A stretch of 64,000 nt of DNA from a bacterium (lineage in GTDB: Bacteria > NPL-UPA2 > JAUVJM01), in contig JAUWGW010000002.1 of assembly GCA_030606215.1 (NCBI GenBank), positions 61,325 through 125,324 on the forward strand, read 5' to 3'. A program made the translations under genes and the position numbers. The first letter of the stretch is position 1, and every line of letters starts with the position of its first letter. The notes under the pieces were generated by a model that saw only the letters and a list, made by a program, of their open reading frames with translations, searched no databases and was not told the origin of the DNA. Shown here piece after piece: positions 6,183 through 15,266 of this stretch.

Positions 6183-7025
6183 ATGAGGAGCGGAGCAACG
6201 AATTTGCTTGCCGGGATATTCTTGAGTGGTTTAGCAGGGGCGACTTTTGTAGCTGCCCAGGGTGGGTCTGCCCCGATGCAGGTCGGGGAACAGAAGCCCC
6301 ATCCCTACGCGTCTGAATGTTCTCAGCCTCATCCGTTTAGACCCGGCGAGAGACTGGTCTTCCGTGTCATTTATTTTGCCATGCCGGCAGGAACAGTTAC
6401 ACTGGAAGTAAAGGAAACAAGCAAAATTCAGGGGGTTCCTGTTTATCATTTCAGGGCGGAAGCAAAGTCATCAGCCGTCTTTTCTCTCTTCTACAGGGTA
6501 AGGGACCGGGTGGAATCTTTTGTTGATATTGCAAATCTTTTGCCTTTTCGTTTTGAAAAACATCTGCGCGAGGGGCCTCGTTACAAGAATGATGAAATCA
6601 CAGTTTTTGACCGTTCACTCAATATCGCTGAGAGTGAAGGTAGAGAGATGGAGATTCCGGAAGATACTCAAGATTGCCTCTCATCATTCTATTATTTGCG
6701 AGTGCAGCCGCTTGAGGTTGGGAAATCGGTGTTTGTAGATGTAAATGCTGATGAGAAAAATTACCAGGTAGAGGTGAAAGTGCTGCGAAAGGAAGTTGTA
6801 AAAAAGTGGGGGAAGCATGTGGAGACGATTGTTGTCCAGCCTGTTATTAAGGATGTCAGGTTAGGGGGAATTTTGAAGCAGAAGGGCGATGTGTTCATAT
6901 GGTTGACTGCCGATGAGAAGAAAATCCCGGTTTTTATTGAAGCTAAGGTAGTTGTTGGACGATTGAGTTTTGTCTTGGTAGAATATGAGGAGGGAGAAAC
7001 GAGTGGCGAAGAAGAAACTTCGTGA
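6183..7025 (+). CDS. DUF3108 exported protein
   Basis: About 280 residues from ATG 6183, which follows an ACGAGGAA ribosome-binding site; the frame extends up to TTG 6150 but without a better signal. The N-terminus carries a signal-peptide-like hydrophobic run (LLAGIFLSGLAGATFVAAQG). The mature part opens with HPFRPGERLVFRVIYFAMPAG, the DUF3108 signature, and ends with an acidic tail. DUF3108 proteins are predicted beta-rich periplasmic or outer-membrane proteins of unknown role. Its place at the head of the heptose/Kdo operon hints at an envelope function. It overlaps the next gene by 23 nt. Confidence 0.8.
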   Translation: MRSGATNLLAGIFLSGLAGATFVAAQGGSAPMQVGEQKPHPYASECSQPHPFRPGERLVFRVIYFAMPAGTVTLEVKETSKIQGVPVYHFRAEAKSSAVFSLFYRVRDRVESFVDIANLLPFRFEKHLREGPRYKNDEITVFDRSLNIAESEGREMEIPEDTQDCLSSFYYLRVQPLEVGKSVFVDVNADEKNYQVEVKVLRKEVVKKWGKHVETIVVQPVIKDVRLGGILKQKGDVFIWLTADEKKIPVFIEAKVVVGRLSFVLVEYEEGETSGEEETS

Positions 7026-7980
7026 AATAATTGAAAGATTTAGCTCTGCGAGGATTCTTACAGTGGGAGACTTGATGCTTGATGAGTTTGTGTGGGGGAA
7101 AGTTTCTCGCATTTCTCCTGAGGCTCCAATCCCGGTGGTTAGAGTCATTTCTGAAACAGCTATTCCGGGAGGAGCGGCAAATGTAGCGGCTAACCTGAGC
7201 AGTTTGGGTGCAGATGTAAACTTGACCGGGATTATTGGTGATGATGTAGAGGCAAGAATCCTTAAAAGAGAATTGAGGGTAAGAGGGGTTGCAAGTTCTG
7301 GTCTCATTGTGGATAAGAGTAGACCGACTACTTTAAAGAGGAGAATTATTGCTGATAATCAGCAGGTTGTGAGGATGGACAGAGAAGAAGTCGGGGAAAT
7401 TCACACAGCTCTTATTGAGAAAATTATTGATTATTGCATGAGTGTAATCCCGGATGTGGATGGCATTGTCATATCAGATTATGGGAAGGGAGCAGTTACT
7501 AAAAAACTTGTTCAGGAACTGCGAAAGTTCAAAGAGGGGAAACACCTCCCAATCGCCGTTGACCCCAAAACGAGTCATTTTGGCACGTATAGCTGGGTGG
7601 CTGTAATCACTCCGAATAAACGGGAGGTTGAGGAGAACCAGCATATGCTGATAGAAAATGAGAAAATGTTGGTAAAGGCGGGCAGGAATTTGTTAAGAGA
7701 GCTCGGATGTTCTGCCATTTTGATAACGAGAGGTGAGGGGGGGATGTCTCTCTTTGAGAAAAATGGTTCTATCACGCATATCCCAACAGTTGCGAGAGAG
7801 GTTTATGATGTGACAGGGGCTGGGGATACTGTAACATGCACTCTCGCTTTATCCCTGTCCTGTGGTGCAACAATGAAAGAGGCGGCAATCATTTCCAACT
7901 ATGCCGCGGGTGTTGTGGTTGGTAAGCGTGGCACAGCAACGGTAACAAGGGAAGAACTGCTAACTATATTGGAGAGGTAA
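7003..7980 (+). CDS. rfaE1: D-glycero-beta-D-manno-heptose-7-phosphate kinase (HldE N-domain type)
   Basis: A PfkB-family sugar kinase that phosphorylates heptose 7-phosphate on O-1 for LPS inner-core synthesis. The motifs are VGDLMLDEFVWG, the glycine-rich PGGAANVAANLSSLGA, DPKTSHFG, and the catalytic DVTGAGDTV near the C-terminus with its base aspartate. Start GTG 7003 is preferred because AGGAGGG lies 8-15 nt upstream; an ATG at 6985 would overlap more of the previous gene. It lacks the cytidylyltransferase domain of bifunctional HldE, so that activity must be encoded separately. Confidence 0.88.
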   Translation: MAKKKLREIIERFSSARILTVGDLMLDEFVWGKVSRISPEAPIPVVRVISETAIPGGAANVAANLSSLGADVNLTGIIGDDVEARILKRELRVRGVASSGLIVDKSRPTTLKRRIIADNQQVVRMDREEVGEIHTALIEKIIDYCMSVIPDVDGIVISDYGKGAVTKKLVQELRKFKEGKHLPIAVDPKTSHFGTYSWVAVITPNKREVEENQHMLIENEKMLVKAGRNLLRELGCSAILITRGEGGMSLFEKNGSITHIPTVAREVYDVTGAGDTVTCTLALSLSCGATMKEAAIISNYAAGVVVGKRGTATVTREELLTILER

Positions 7981-8030
7981 CACCCCCACCCTTCCCTCCC
8001 CCTTGAAGGGGGAGGATTAAGGAGAGGGTG
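7981..8030. repeat. C/G-run palindromic repeat
   Basis: CCCTCCCCCTTGAAGGGGGAGG forms a perfect hairpin, embedded between CACCCCCACCC and GGAGAGGGTG, which can extend the stem. A related sequence in inverse orientation is at 45482-45552, so it belongs to a dispersed family. It sits between rfaE1 and kdsA and could attenuate transcription, but there is no T-run. Confidence 0.55.
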
Positions 8031-8059
8031 AAATAATAAAAGTTCGGCGAGTATTCACA

Positions 8060-8878
8060 ATGAAAAAGGTTTCAGTCGGTAATGTCAATATTGGGGCGGG
8101 GCTTGTTCTTATTGCAGGGCCATGTGTGATAGAAAGTGAAGATAGTTGTTTAGAGACAGCCGGGGAACTTAAATCTATAACTCAGGAGATAGGAATCCCA
8201 TTAATTTTCAAGTCTTCTTATTACAAAGGGAATCGCACTTCTCACAACTCCTTTCGTGGCCCAGGTCTTGAGAAAGGACTCAGAATTCTTGAGCAGGTCA
8301 AAACTGAGTTTGCAGTGCCTGTTCTGTCGGATGTTCATTGCAGAGAGGAAGTGAAAGCCGCTGCCTGTGTGCTTGACATGCTTCAGATACCAGCTTTCCT
8401 ATGCAGGCAGACGGATCTTATCATTTCAGTTGCTAAAACTGGAAAAGCAGTGAATATAAAAAAGGGTCAGTTTGTTGCGCCATGGGATGTGGGAAATATT
8501 CTTGAGAAGGTAAAAAGTTGTGGAAATGAAAGTATTGTCATTACCGAAAGAGGGACATGTTTTGGCTATAATAATCTTATAGTTGACATGCGCGCGTTTG
8601 CTCAATTGAGAAAATTTGGATATCCTGTCATATTTGATGCCACACACAGTGTTCAGCTTCCTGGAGGGAAGGGTTCTGCATCGGGTGGTGAACGTGAATT
8701 TGTGATTCCTTTAAGCAGGGCCGCAGTAGGTGCAGGATGTGATGGATTATTTCTGGAGGTGCATCCGAAACCTGATGAGGCTCTCTGCGATGGTCCAAAT
8801 ATGCTTCCTCTCAATGAAGTTAAAAGTTTACTTGAGCAGGTAATGGCTATTGACGCTATTGTTAAAAAAGAAGGATAG
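8060..8878 (+). CDS. kdsA: 3-deoxy-8-phosphooctulonate (Kdo-8-P) synthase
   Basis: Condenses phosphoenolpyruvate with arabinose 5-phosphate to make Kdo 8-phosphate for lipid A-core. 272 residues, the usual length. Visible signatures are IAGPCVIES (PEP site), FKSSYYKGNRTSHNSFRGPG, VNIKKGQF, and the C-terminal FDATHSVQLPGG and EVHPKPDEALCDGPN. The Cys in IAGPCVIE, DVHCREE and the DGPN ending suggest either the metal-dependent or metal-independent class; I cannot decide. It is followed 9 nt later by kdsD, which makes its substrate. Confidence 0.95.
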   Translation: MKKVSVGNVNIGAGLVLIAGPCVIESEDSCLETAGELKSITQEIGIPLIFKSSYYKGNRTSHNSFRGPGLEKGLRILEQVKTEFAVPVLSDVHCREEVKAAACVLDMLQIPAFLCRQTDLIISVAKTGKAVNIKKGQFVAPWDVGNILEKVKSCGNESIVITERGTCFGYNNLIVDMRAFAQLRKFGYPVIFDATHSVQLPGGKGSASGGEREFVIPLSRAAVGAGCDGLFLEVHPKPDEALCDGPNMLPLNEVKSLLEQVMAIDAIVKKEG

Positions 8879-8887
8879 GGATATCCT

Positions 8888-9505
8888 GTGGCGGGAGATA
8901 AAATCTTAAGGCGGGCAAGAGAGGTTCTCAGAATAGAAAAGGAAGCAATTGAAGATGTATCTCTGAACCTCAATGATAGTTTTAAAGAGGCTGTGGAGCT
9001 TATCTATTCCTGTCGGGGAAAAGTAGTTGTCACCGGAATGGGGAAAGGAGGTATTATCGGCAGAAAAATTGCTGCAACTTTTGCAAGCATTGGAACTCCT
9101 GCTGTTCCTCTTCACCCAGCTGAAGCAATCCATGGTGATGTCGGTATTGTTACGAAAAGTGATATAGTGCTTGCAATATCCAATAGCGGTGAGACTGAGG
9201 AAATTCTGCGGCTCATTCCTGTTATCAGGAAAATTGGAGTTAAGCTGATTTCAATGACAGGCAATCCGGCATCGCACCTTGCAAAAATGAGTGATGTTAT
9301 TTTGAATGTTTCAGTGAAACGGGAAGCATGTCCAATGGGTCTTGTTCCAACTGCGAGCACAACTGCTACTTTAGCGGTCGGGGATGCGCTTGCAATGGTT
9401 TTGCTTGATAAACGCGGGTTTCGGAAAGGGGATTATGCTGTGTATCATCCGGGCGGGGAGTTGGGAAAGAAACTCAGTCTTAAGTCCAAAGCCAGAAAGA
9501 AATAG
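8888..9505 (+). CDS. kdsD: Arabinose-5-phosphate isomerase, short form without CBS domains
   Basis: Converts ribulose 5-phosphate to arabinose 5-phosphate for Kdo synthesis. A SIS domain is complete (VVTGMGKGGIIGRKIAATFA, HPAEAIHGDVG, AISNSGETEE, PMGLVPTASTTA), ending YAVYHPGGELGKKL. KdsD/KpsF proteins normally continue with two CBS domains to about 320 residues. Here the protein stops after LSLKSKARKK at 205 residues. The next gene starts 1 nt later, so this is a compact operon and not obviously a sequencing frameshift. GTG start behind GGATAGGGA. Confidence 0.88.
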   Translation: MAGDKILRRAREVLRIEKEAIEDVSLNLNDSFKEAVELIYSCRGKVVVTGMGKGGIIGRKIAATFASIGTPAVPLHPAEAIHGDVGIVTKSDIVLAISNSGETEEILRLIPVIRKIGVKLISMTGNPASHLAKMSDVILNVSVKREACPMGLVPTASTTATLAVGDALAMVLLDKRGFRKGDYAVYHPGGELGKKLSLKSKARKK

Positions 9506-9506
9506 G

Positions 9507-10445
9507 ATGAGAAAAGAAAAGTTCCCATTGGATAGAGCAAAAAAAGTAAAGATGCTGGTAATTGACGTAGATGGTGTCTTGACTGACGGGAGGATTATTA
9601 TCGGGAGTGGAGGGGAGGAATTCAAAAATTTTCATGTGCTGGATGGAACCGGTATACGGCTTGCACTCAGAGCGGGTCTCAAAATTGCAATTATCTCAGC
9701 GAGGAAATCAGCCGTAACGAGAATGCGCGCAAAGGAGCTTGGAATAAGTGAACTCTGGCAGGTGGATGGAGGGAAGGAGAAAGTTTATGAAAGACTTCGC
9801 AGAAAATATAACCTGACCCATTCCCAGATTGCATACATCGGTGATGATGTGTATGATGTTGGGATTATGAAAAAGGTCGGCCTTGCAGCCGCGGTCCCGA
9901 ATGCGGTGGATGAGGTGAAACGGGTGGCTCATTACGTAACCAGGAAAGCCGGTGGATATGGTGCTGTGCGTGAAGTGGTAGATTTTCTCTTGAAAACTCA
10001 GAAGAAAAGAATAATTTCTTTTATATCCATCCTGCTTCTTGTTAGTTGTTTGTGGATGAGTTCATGTAGCAAAAAAGCGGAAGTCTCCCAAATCCAGCCG
10101 TATTATGCGGAGACAGGTGAGAGGATAGAAGGGGGATTCTCATATACTGCTACTGAGGATGGGAAAGTAATTTTTGAAGTAGAAGGTGAGAGAGCTGCAG
10201 GTTTGAGTGGTGATACTGTGCATATTGAGAAGCCAGAGGTCAAGTGGCACTCCAGTGATGGGTTAGTGGAAGTAAGAGCTGATAAAGGCGTGCTTACAAG
10301 AAAGACAGAGGATATTTTGTTTGAGGGGAACGTGTCTGTCACTTCTACCTCGGGCAGAATGAATTGTGATAAGCTGGACTGGAGTGCCTCAGAGAAGAAA
10401 ATGACGGCGCAGGGCAATGCAAAAGGGGAGTTCTACCTACGCTGA
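9507..10445 (+). CDS. KdsC phosphatase fused to an LptC-like domain
   Basis: One 312-residue frame from ATG 9507. Residues about 1-160 are a HAD-family Kdo-8-P phosphatase ([41 protein letters not shown]). Then comes a hydrophobic anchor with a possible lipobox ([15 protein letters not shown], residues about 169-183), and an LptC-type beta-sheet domain ([16 protein letters not shown]..., [31 protein letters not shown]). LptC is an N-in single-span protein, so a cytoplasmic KdsC head is topologically possible. In many genomes kdsC and lptC are adjacent separate genes. LptA, usually next, is not found here. The fusion could also hide a lost stop codon. Confidence 0.85.
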   Translation: MRKEKFPLDRAKKVKMLVIDVDGVLTDGRIIIGSGGEEFKNFHVLDGTGIRLALRAGLKIAIISARKSAVTRMRAKELGISELWQVDGGKEKVYERLRRKYNLTHSQIAYIGDDVYDVGIMKKVGLAAAVPNAVDEVKRVAHYVTRKAGGYGAVREVVDFLLKTQKKRIISFISILLLVSCLWMSSCSKKAEVSQIQPYYAETGERIEGGFSYTATEDGKVIFEVEGERAAGLSGDTVHIEKPEVKWHSSDGLVEVRADKGVLTRKTEDILFEGNVSVTSTSGRMNCDKLDWSASEKKMTAQGNAKGEFYLR

Positions 10446-11167
10446 TGGTTCTGAAAGTTGAAAATCTCATTAAATCCTACAGAAAGAAAAAAGTTGTAGA
10501 TCAAGTATCACTAAGAGTGACTGATGGTGAGGTTGTTGGTCTTTTAGGTCCAAATGGTGCCGGGAAGACAACAACTTTTCGTATGGTAGTTGGGTTGATT
10601 CGTCCAGACGGAGGCAAAATTTATCTTGATGAGAGAAGGCTGTCTGAACTGCCAATGTATTTGCGGGCGCGTGAGGGGATAGGTTACCTGCCTCAGGAAT
10701 CATCTGTGTTCAGGGGTCTTACAGTGGCGGAAAACATAGTGGCTATTCTTGAAACACTGGGGCTGAGCAGGAGTGAATGTAATACGAGATTAAAGACCTT
10801 GATGGCCGAACTAAAGATTTCACATCTGGCGCGGCAGAGAGCATATACACTTTCAGGGGGTGAGAGGAGACGCGTTGAAATAGCAAGAGCTCTTGTTACG
10901 TCTCCTTCTTTTATTCTCCTTGATGAACCTTTCACCGGAATAGACCCTATTGCCCTCGCTGATATTCAGCAGATTATATCCGAGCTGAAAGAGAAAGGAT
11001 TTGGAATTCTTATAACAGACCATAGTGTCCGGGAAACACTTGCCATAACGGATAGAGCTTACATAATGTTTGAGGGTAAGATTCTTATTTCCGGGACATC
11101 CAGGGAACTTGCAACAAATGAGGAAGCTAAACGAATATATCTCGGTGAGAAATTCAGTCTTGAATAG
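10445..11167 (+). CDS. lptB: LPS export ABC transporter ATP-binding protein
   Basis: The ATPase of the LptBFGC inner-membrane complex that extracts LPS. It is 240 residues with Walker [10 protein letters not shown], a Q-loop ([13 protein letters not shown]), the ABC signature [15 protein letters not shown], Walker [14 protein letters not shown] and the switch histidine in [10 protein letters not shown]. The start ATG overlaps the stop of the KdsC-LptC gene by one base (TGATG). The partner permeases LptF and LptG are encoded at 17684-19929 on the other strand. Confidence 0.95.
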   Translation: MVLKVENLIKSYRKKKVVDQVSLRVTDGEVVGLLGPNGAGKTTTFRMVVGLIRPDGGKIYLDERRLSELPMYLRAREGIGYLPQESSVFRGLTVAENIVAILETLGLSRSECNTRLKTLMAELKISHLARQRAYTLSGGERRRVEIARALVTSPSFILLDEPFTGIDPIALADIQQIISELKEKGFGILITDHSVRETLAITDRAYIMFEGKILISGTSRELATNEEAKRIYLGEKFSLE

Positions 11168-11179
11168 GAGGTGACAGGG

Positions 11180-11503
11180 TTGGAATTCGCAGTTACAACC
11201 AGACATTTTGAACCTGCTGAGGAGTTTCGAAATTTTGTAGAGAGGAAAGTGAAAGCTTGTGTTGAGAAATATTTCCCAAGGGCAGTTGAAGCGCATGTTA
11301 CGGTATCAATGGAAGGGCACGGATACATTGCTGAGGTTGATATTAAAATCAAGGGTGTTTCTTTCCATGCCAGGGGAGAAATGCGCGACCTGCACGGTGT
11401 TATGGAGACGGTGATGGGCAAAATAGAAACTCAGATGCGGAGGTATAAGGGGAGAAGAAAAAGCCGCAAACAACAATCATGCCGCATGCTCGAAGAGAGG
11501 TAA
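11180..11503 (+). CDS. hpf: Ribosome hibernation promoting factor (short form)
   Basis: About 107 residues of the S30AE/YfiA family, which binds the 30S decoding region and inactivates ribosomes in slow growth. Features are LEFAVTTRHFEPAEEFRNFV, HVTVSMEGHGYIAEVDIKI and RGEMRDLHGVMETVMGKIETQ, with a basic tail. TTG 11180 is chosen as start because AGGAGG (11166-11171) lies 8 nt upstream; a GTG at 11171 would overlap that ribosome-binding site. The position between lptB and PTS genes recalls the lptB-rpoN-hpf-ptsN cluster of Proteobacteria. The 3' end overlaps ptsH by 25 nt. Confidence 0.88.
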   Translation: MEFAVTTRHFEPAEEFRNFVERKVKACVEKYFPRAVEAHVTVSMEGHGYIAEVDIKIKGVSFHARGEMRDLHGVMETVMGKIETQMRRYKGRRKSRKQQSCRMLEER

Positions 11504-11751
11504 AAATTCAGAATAACCTTGGACTTCATGCAAGACCTGCTACGAAGTTCGTGCAGTTAGCAAGTAAGTTCAGGTGTAAGGTCACTGTGAGGAAGGATAG
11601 CCAGACTGTAAATGGCAAGAGTGTGATGGGGATGATGATGCTTGCGGCGGCCAAAGGAACCAAGATTGTCATTGAGGCTAATGGGCAAGATGCGTTAGAG
11701 GCGGTGGAAGCTCTTGAAGGATTGGTCAAAGAACGATTTGGAGAGGAGTAG
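11479..11751 (+). CDS. ptsH: Phosphocarrier protein HPr
   Basis: 90 residues. The phosphorylated histidine is in NLGLHARPATKF, and a regulatory serine is in NGKSVMGMMMLAA, the site used by HPr kinase in other bacteria. It carries phosphate from enzyme I, encoded immediately downstream, to sugar-specific or regulatory EIIA proteins. No EII gene is in the window, so a regulatory role in envelope or carbon control is plausible. The start ATG lies within the end of hpf. Confidence 0.93.
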   Translation: MPHARREVKIQNNLGLHARPATKFVQLASKFRCKVTVRKDSQTVNGKSVMGMMMLAAAKGTKIVIEANGQDALEAVEALEGLVKERFGEE

Positions 11752-11752
11752 G

Positions 11753-13480
11753 GTGAAACTTACTGGAATTGGCGTTTCTCCTGGCATTGTTATTGGAAAA
11801 GCATATATATTTGCCAGCGAGAGGTTCTCTATTCCGAAAATCCATATAGACAGCGCTAAAATTGAGCGGGAGATAACCCGTTTTAGGGAGGCCCTTACGG
11901 GAACAACAGGGGAAATACAGGAACTCAAGAAAAAGGTGACTTCCGAGATAGGGGATGAGCATGCCCATATACTTGATGCTCACCTGCTTGTTTTGGAAGA
12001 TACTCTTTTGATTGAGAAAACAATAGAAAAAGCCAGGAAGGAAAAACTTAATATTGATTATGTGTTCTCTGAAGTTCTGGAGGAACTGGCGGGGGCCCTT
12101 TCAAGGTCCAGCGATAGTTACCTGAGGGGAAGAGCATCTGACGTGCGGGATGTTGGCAAGCGCGTTCTGAGAAACCTTCTCGGAAAAGAGGAAAGGGCTC
12201 TAAGAGATATTGGTGAGGAAGTAATTGTTGTTGCATATGACCTTTCCCCCGCAGATACAGCAGGTATGCATAGGGAGAAAGTTATTGGTTTTGTGACTGA
12301 TGTTGGCTCCAGAACTTCACATACGGCAATAATGGCGCGCTCACTTGAAATTCCTGCTGTGGTTGGACTTGAGGATATCAGTCATCGTGTTGCTTCCGGG
12401 GACAGGCTTGTTGTTGATGGCACTGCTGGAGTGGTGATTGTCAATCCTGACAGAGAGATTCTTAAAAGTTATGAAGAGAAGCGTATCCGTTTTGAAGTCA
12501 GGGAGAGAAAACTTCGCGGACTGAGCGGGTTTCCGGCACAAACACTGGATGGGCGTGTTGTGAAACTTATGGCAAATATTGAACTGAAGGATGAACTGCC
12601 CTCAGTGCTGGCACATGGTGCAGATGGGATTGGTCTTTACCGGACAGAGTTTTTTTATTTTAACCGTCCAGATCTTCCCGGAGAAGATGAGCAGTATAAA
12701 GCTTACCGGTATATTGCCAGGAGGGTGGCTCCTCACCCTATTGTGATACGCACGGTGGATCTCGGCGGTGACAAATTTGTCTCACCTCTGGAAATAGCAC
12801 GTGAGCTCAATCCATTTATGGGCTGGAGGGGCATTCGTTTTTGTCTGGAGCAGCCGGAGATTTTCAAGACGCAGTTAAGAGCAATTTTACGTGCGAGCAC
12901 TGAAGGGAAACTACGTGTTATGTTTCCGCTGGTGTCAACTCTTGCTGAGCTGAAGAAAGCAAAAGAGTTTTTGGAAGAGGCGAAGAAAAGACTGAGAGAG
13001 AGGGGGGAGAGTTTTGATGAAAATCTGGAAGTTGGAGTGATGATTGAGACTCCGTCTGCGGCGATGATTGCTGATATACTGGCCGATGAGGTAGACTTCT
13101 TCAGTATTGGAACAAATGACCTCATACAGTATTCCATGGCAATAGACCGTATTAATGAGAAGGTTGCTTATCTCTATCGGCCGGCTCATCCGGGAGTTCT
13201 CAGACTTATCAAAAGGGTAGTTGACGCGGGGCATAGTAAAGGTATACGTGTTGATATGTGCGGGGAGATGGCAGGAGAAGCACAATTTGCCATCGTTCTA
13301 CTCGGGTTAGGGCTTGATGGATTCAGTATGAGCCCTGTTGCAATACCTGTGATTAAGACGATAATAAGGTCAGTAACACTGAGCGATGCCAGGGAAGCGG
13401 CATCGGATGTTCTGAAACTCTCTACGGCGGATGAGGTTGAGAAAGTATTGAGCAAAATAAATGCGGGAGGAGTAGTATGA
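11753..13480 (+). CDS. ptsI: Phosphoenolpyruvate-protein phosphotransferase (enzyme I)
   Basis: Transfers phosphate from PEP to HPr. The start is taken as GTG 11753 (VKLTGIGVSPGIVIG), one base after the ptsH stop, with GAGAGGAG upstream; the frame extends to 11714 inside ptsH without a signal. Domains: N-terminal HPr-binding helical part, the phosphohistidine domain (DVGSRTSHTAIMARSLEIP, active His in TSHTAIM), and the PEP-binding barrel (DGIGLYRTEFFY, RTVDLGGDK, GVMIETPSA, FFSIGTNDLIQY, CGEMAG). About 575 residues, normal length. Confidence 0.95.
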   Translation: MKLTGIGVSPGIVIGKAYIFASERFSIPKIHIDSAKIEREITRFREALTGTTGEIQELKKKVTSEIGDEHAHILDAHLLVLEDTLLIEKTIEKARKEKLNIDYVFSEVLEELAGALSRSSDSYLRGRASDVRDVGKRVLRNLLGKEERALRDIGEEVIVVAYDLSPADTAGMHREKVIGFVTDVGSRTSHTAIMARSLEIPAVVGLEDISHRVASGDRLVVDGTAGVVIVNPDREILKSYEEKRIRFEVRERKLRGLSGFPAQTLDGRVVKLMANIELKDELPSVLAHGADGIGLYRTEFFYFNRPDLPGEDEQYKAYRYIARRVAPHPIVIRTVDLGGDKFVSPLEIARELNPFMGWRGIRFCLEQPEIFKTQLRAILRASTEGKLRVMFPLVSTLAELKKAKEFLEEAKKRLRERGESFDENLEVGVMIETPSAAMIADILADEVDFFSIGTNDLIQYSMAIDRINEKVAYLYRPAHPGVLRLIKRVVDAGHSKGIRVDMCGEMAGEAQFAIVLLGLGLDGFSMSPVAIPVIKTIIRSVTLSDAREAASDVLKLSTADEVEKVLSKINAGGVV

Positions 13481-14529
13481 AAGATAGTGATTGGGAAAAA
13501 CTCATAGAGAAAGTAGATAAATCAAATATGCTTGAACTCATCCTTGATTTTCACAAACAGTGCGGGGATGCAGTTGAGAAGGCATCTTCTCTTAGATTAC
13601 CTCGAGAATATGGAGGGGTGAAGAAAATTGTTGTAGCTGGGCTTGGAGGGTCTGCTATTGGGGGGGATTTACTTTTTACATATCTGGCAGGAGAACTTGG
13701 CATTCCCTTTCATGTATCACGCGATTATCAGCTCCCTGCCTTTGTTGATAAGGAAACCCTTCTCTTTGCTGTGAGTTATTCTGGCAACACTGAGGAAACC
13801 TTGAGTGCATATAGCGAAGCAGTTTCCCGTTCAGCTAAAATTGTTGGTATAACAAGTGGAGGCGAATTAAAAAAGCGCTGTGAAGAGATGGGCAAACCTG
13901 TAGTTTTGATTCCAGGTGGAATGCCGCCGCGGACGGCTCTCGGATATCTTTTCTTTCCGATGCTTGTTGCACTGGAAAAACTCAAGGTGGTAACTGACAA
14001 ATCTAATGAGATAAAAGAAACATTAACTTTACTTAAGGAGTTGAGTCAGAAGTATCATTCCCTCCCGGATAACCCTGCAACTGTGCTGGTGAAAAAGTTA
14101 TATGGGAGGATACCCATAATATATGGTTCAAGAGATACCTCAGCGGCTGCCCTCCGCTGGAGGACGCAGATTAATGAGAACAGTAAAACACTTGCTTTTC
14201 ATCATCTTTTCCCGGAGATGAATCATAATGAAATTGTTGGATGGGAAAAATTAGAACAGATTACGCAGAATTTCAGAGTTGTTATTCTGCGGGATAAAGG
14301 TGAAAGCCCGAGGGTGAAAACAAGAATAGAGATAACCAAATCCATAATTGGCGATGTGCCTTCCGGAATTGATGAAATCTTCTCAGAAGGAGAATCACTC
14401 CTGGCAAGGTTATTCTCCCTTATTTGCCTGGGTGATTTTGTGAGTTTCTACCTGGCTGTAGTGAACGGAGTTGACCCTGCTCCTGTAGAGAGGATTGATA
14501 CTTTAAAGAGGAGGTTGGCTCAAGAATGA
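13477..14529 (+). CDS. Bifunctional phosphoglucose/phosphomannose isomerase
   Basis: 350 residues with two SIS domains: VAGLGGSAIGGDLLFTYL, AVSYSGNTEETLSAY, and IIYGSRDTSAAALRWRTQIN with NENSKTLAFHHLFPEMNHNE. These motifs are typical of the archaeal/bacterial PGI/PMI family, which interconverts glucose-6-P, fructose-6-P and mannose-6-P. It overlaps the ptsI stop (ATGA) and the next gene (ATGA), so it is in the same operon. Mannose 6-phosphate would feed GDP-mannose synthesis. Confidence 0.88.
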   Translation: MKDSDWEKLIEKVDKSNMLELILDFHKQCGDAVEKASSLRLPREYGGVKKIVVAGLGGSAIGGDLLFTYLAGELGIPFHVSRDYQLPAFVDKETLLFAVSYSGNTEETLSAYSEAVSRSAKIVGITSGGELKKRCEEMGKPVVLIPGGMPPRTALGYLFFPMLVALEKLKVVTDKSNEIKETLTLLKELSQKYHSLPDNPATVLVKKLYGRIPIIYGSRDTSAAALRWRTQINENSKTLAFHHLFPEMNHNEIVGWEKLEQITQNFRVVILRDKGESPRVKTRIEITKSIIGDVPSGIDEIFSEGESLLARLFSLICLGDFVSFYLAVVNGVDPAPVERIDTLKRRLAQE

Positions 14530-15266
14530 AAGCTTTAATCCTGTCCGCAGGTTATGGAACACGCCTCTATCCATTAACCGAGAAGCAGGCAAAACCACTG
14601 CTTCCCGTAGCTGGTAAGCCTATGGTGGAGCATATCATAAATAAGGTGAAGGAAATAGATGAAGTAGATGAAATCTGTATGGTAGTCAATCAGAAATTTG
14701 TGAGTCACTTTGAGAAGTGGGTTAGCGGTTTTGAAACCGATAAGAAAGTCAGTTTGTTCAATGATGGTTCAGTAGATGATGCCGATAAGCTCGGGGCAAT
14801 TGGCGACATGAAGTTTGTGATTGAAAAAGGGGGAATTTCGGATGATTTACTTGTTATTGCGGGTGATAACCTCTTTGATTTTTCTCTTAGCCCGTTCGTA
14901 AAATTTTTTAAAGAGAAAGGAACTTCTATTGGACTCTACCGCGTTAGACCGCTTGAACTTGTCAAAAGATACAGCGTTGTGGAACTTGACGAGAACGAGA
15001 GGGTTCTGAATTTTGAAGAAAAACCTGAGGAGCCTTCTACTAACCTCATTGCGATCTGTTTGTATCTTTTCCCGAAGGACAAGTTGAGTCTTATTTCAGA
15101 TTACTTGCAGGAGGGCAACAATCCTGATGCACCAGGTTACTATATAAAATGGCTGGTCCAGAAGATGAGAGTTTATGGATTTGTGTTCAGTGGCGTGTGG
15201 TTTGACATAGGGGATTTTAAATCTTATAATGAGGCAGACAAAGCATTTAGGGGAGGAGAAAAGTGA
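14526..15266 (+). CDS. Sugar nucleotidyltransferase (RmlA/glucose-1-P thymidylyltransferase-like)
   Basis: 246 residues of the NTP_transferase family. The N-terminus [20 protein letters not shown] with [15 protein letters not shown] holds the nucleotide and metal-binding loop, [11 protein letters not shown] provides the second metal aspartate, and the protein ends [15 protein letters not shown]. It attaches a sugar 1-phosphate to a nucleotide. The exact base and sugar cannot be read; dTDP-glucose would suit the rfbB gene at 40953. It overlaps both neighbours by 4 nt. Confidence 0.85.
   Translation: MKALILSAGYGTRLYPLTEKQAKPLLPVAGKPMVEHIINKVKEIDEVDEICMVVNQKFVSHFEKWVSGFETDKKVSLFNDGSVDDADKLGAIGDMKFVIEKGGISDDLLVIAGDNLFDFSLSPFVKFFKEKGTSIGLYRVRPLELVKRYSVVELDENERVLNFEEKPEEPSTNLIAICLYLFPKDKLSLISDYLQEGNNPDAPGYYIKWLVQKMRVYGFVFSGVWFDIGDFKSYNEADKAFRGGEK

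Noticed and set aside
9384-9506. Upstream extension of the KdsC-LptC frame into kdsD
   Set aside because: The extra 41 residues overlap the conserved KdsD C-terminus in another frame; the KdsC family starts near ATG 9507.
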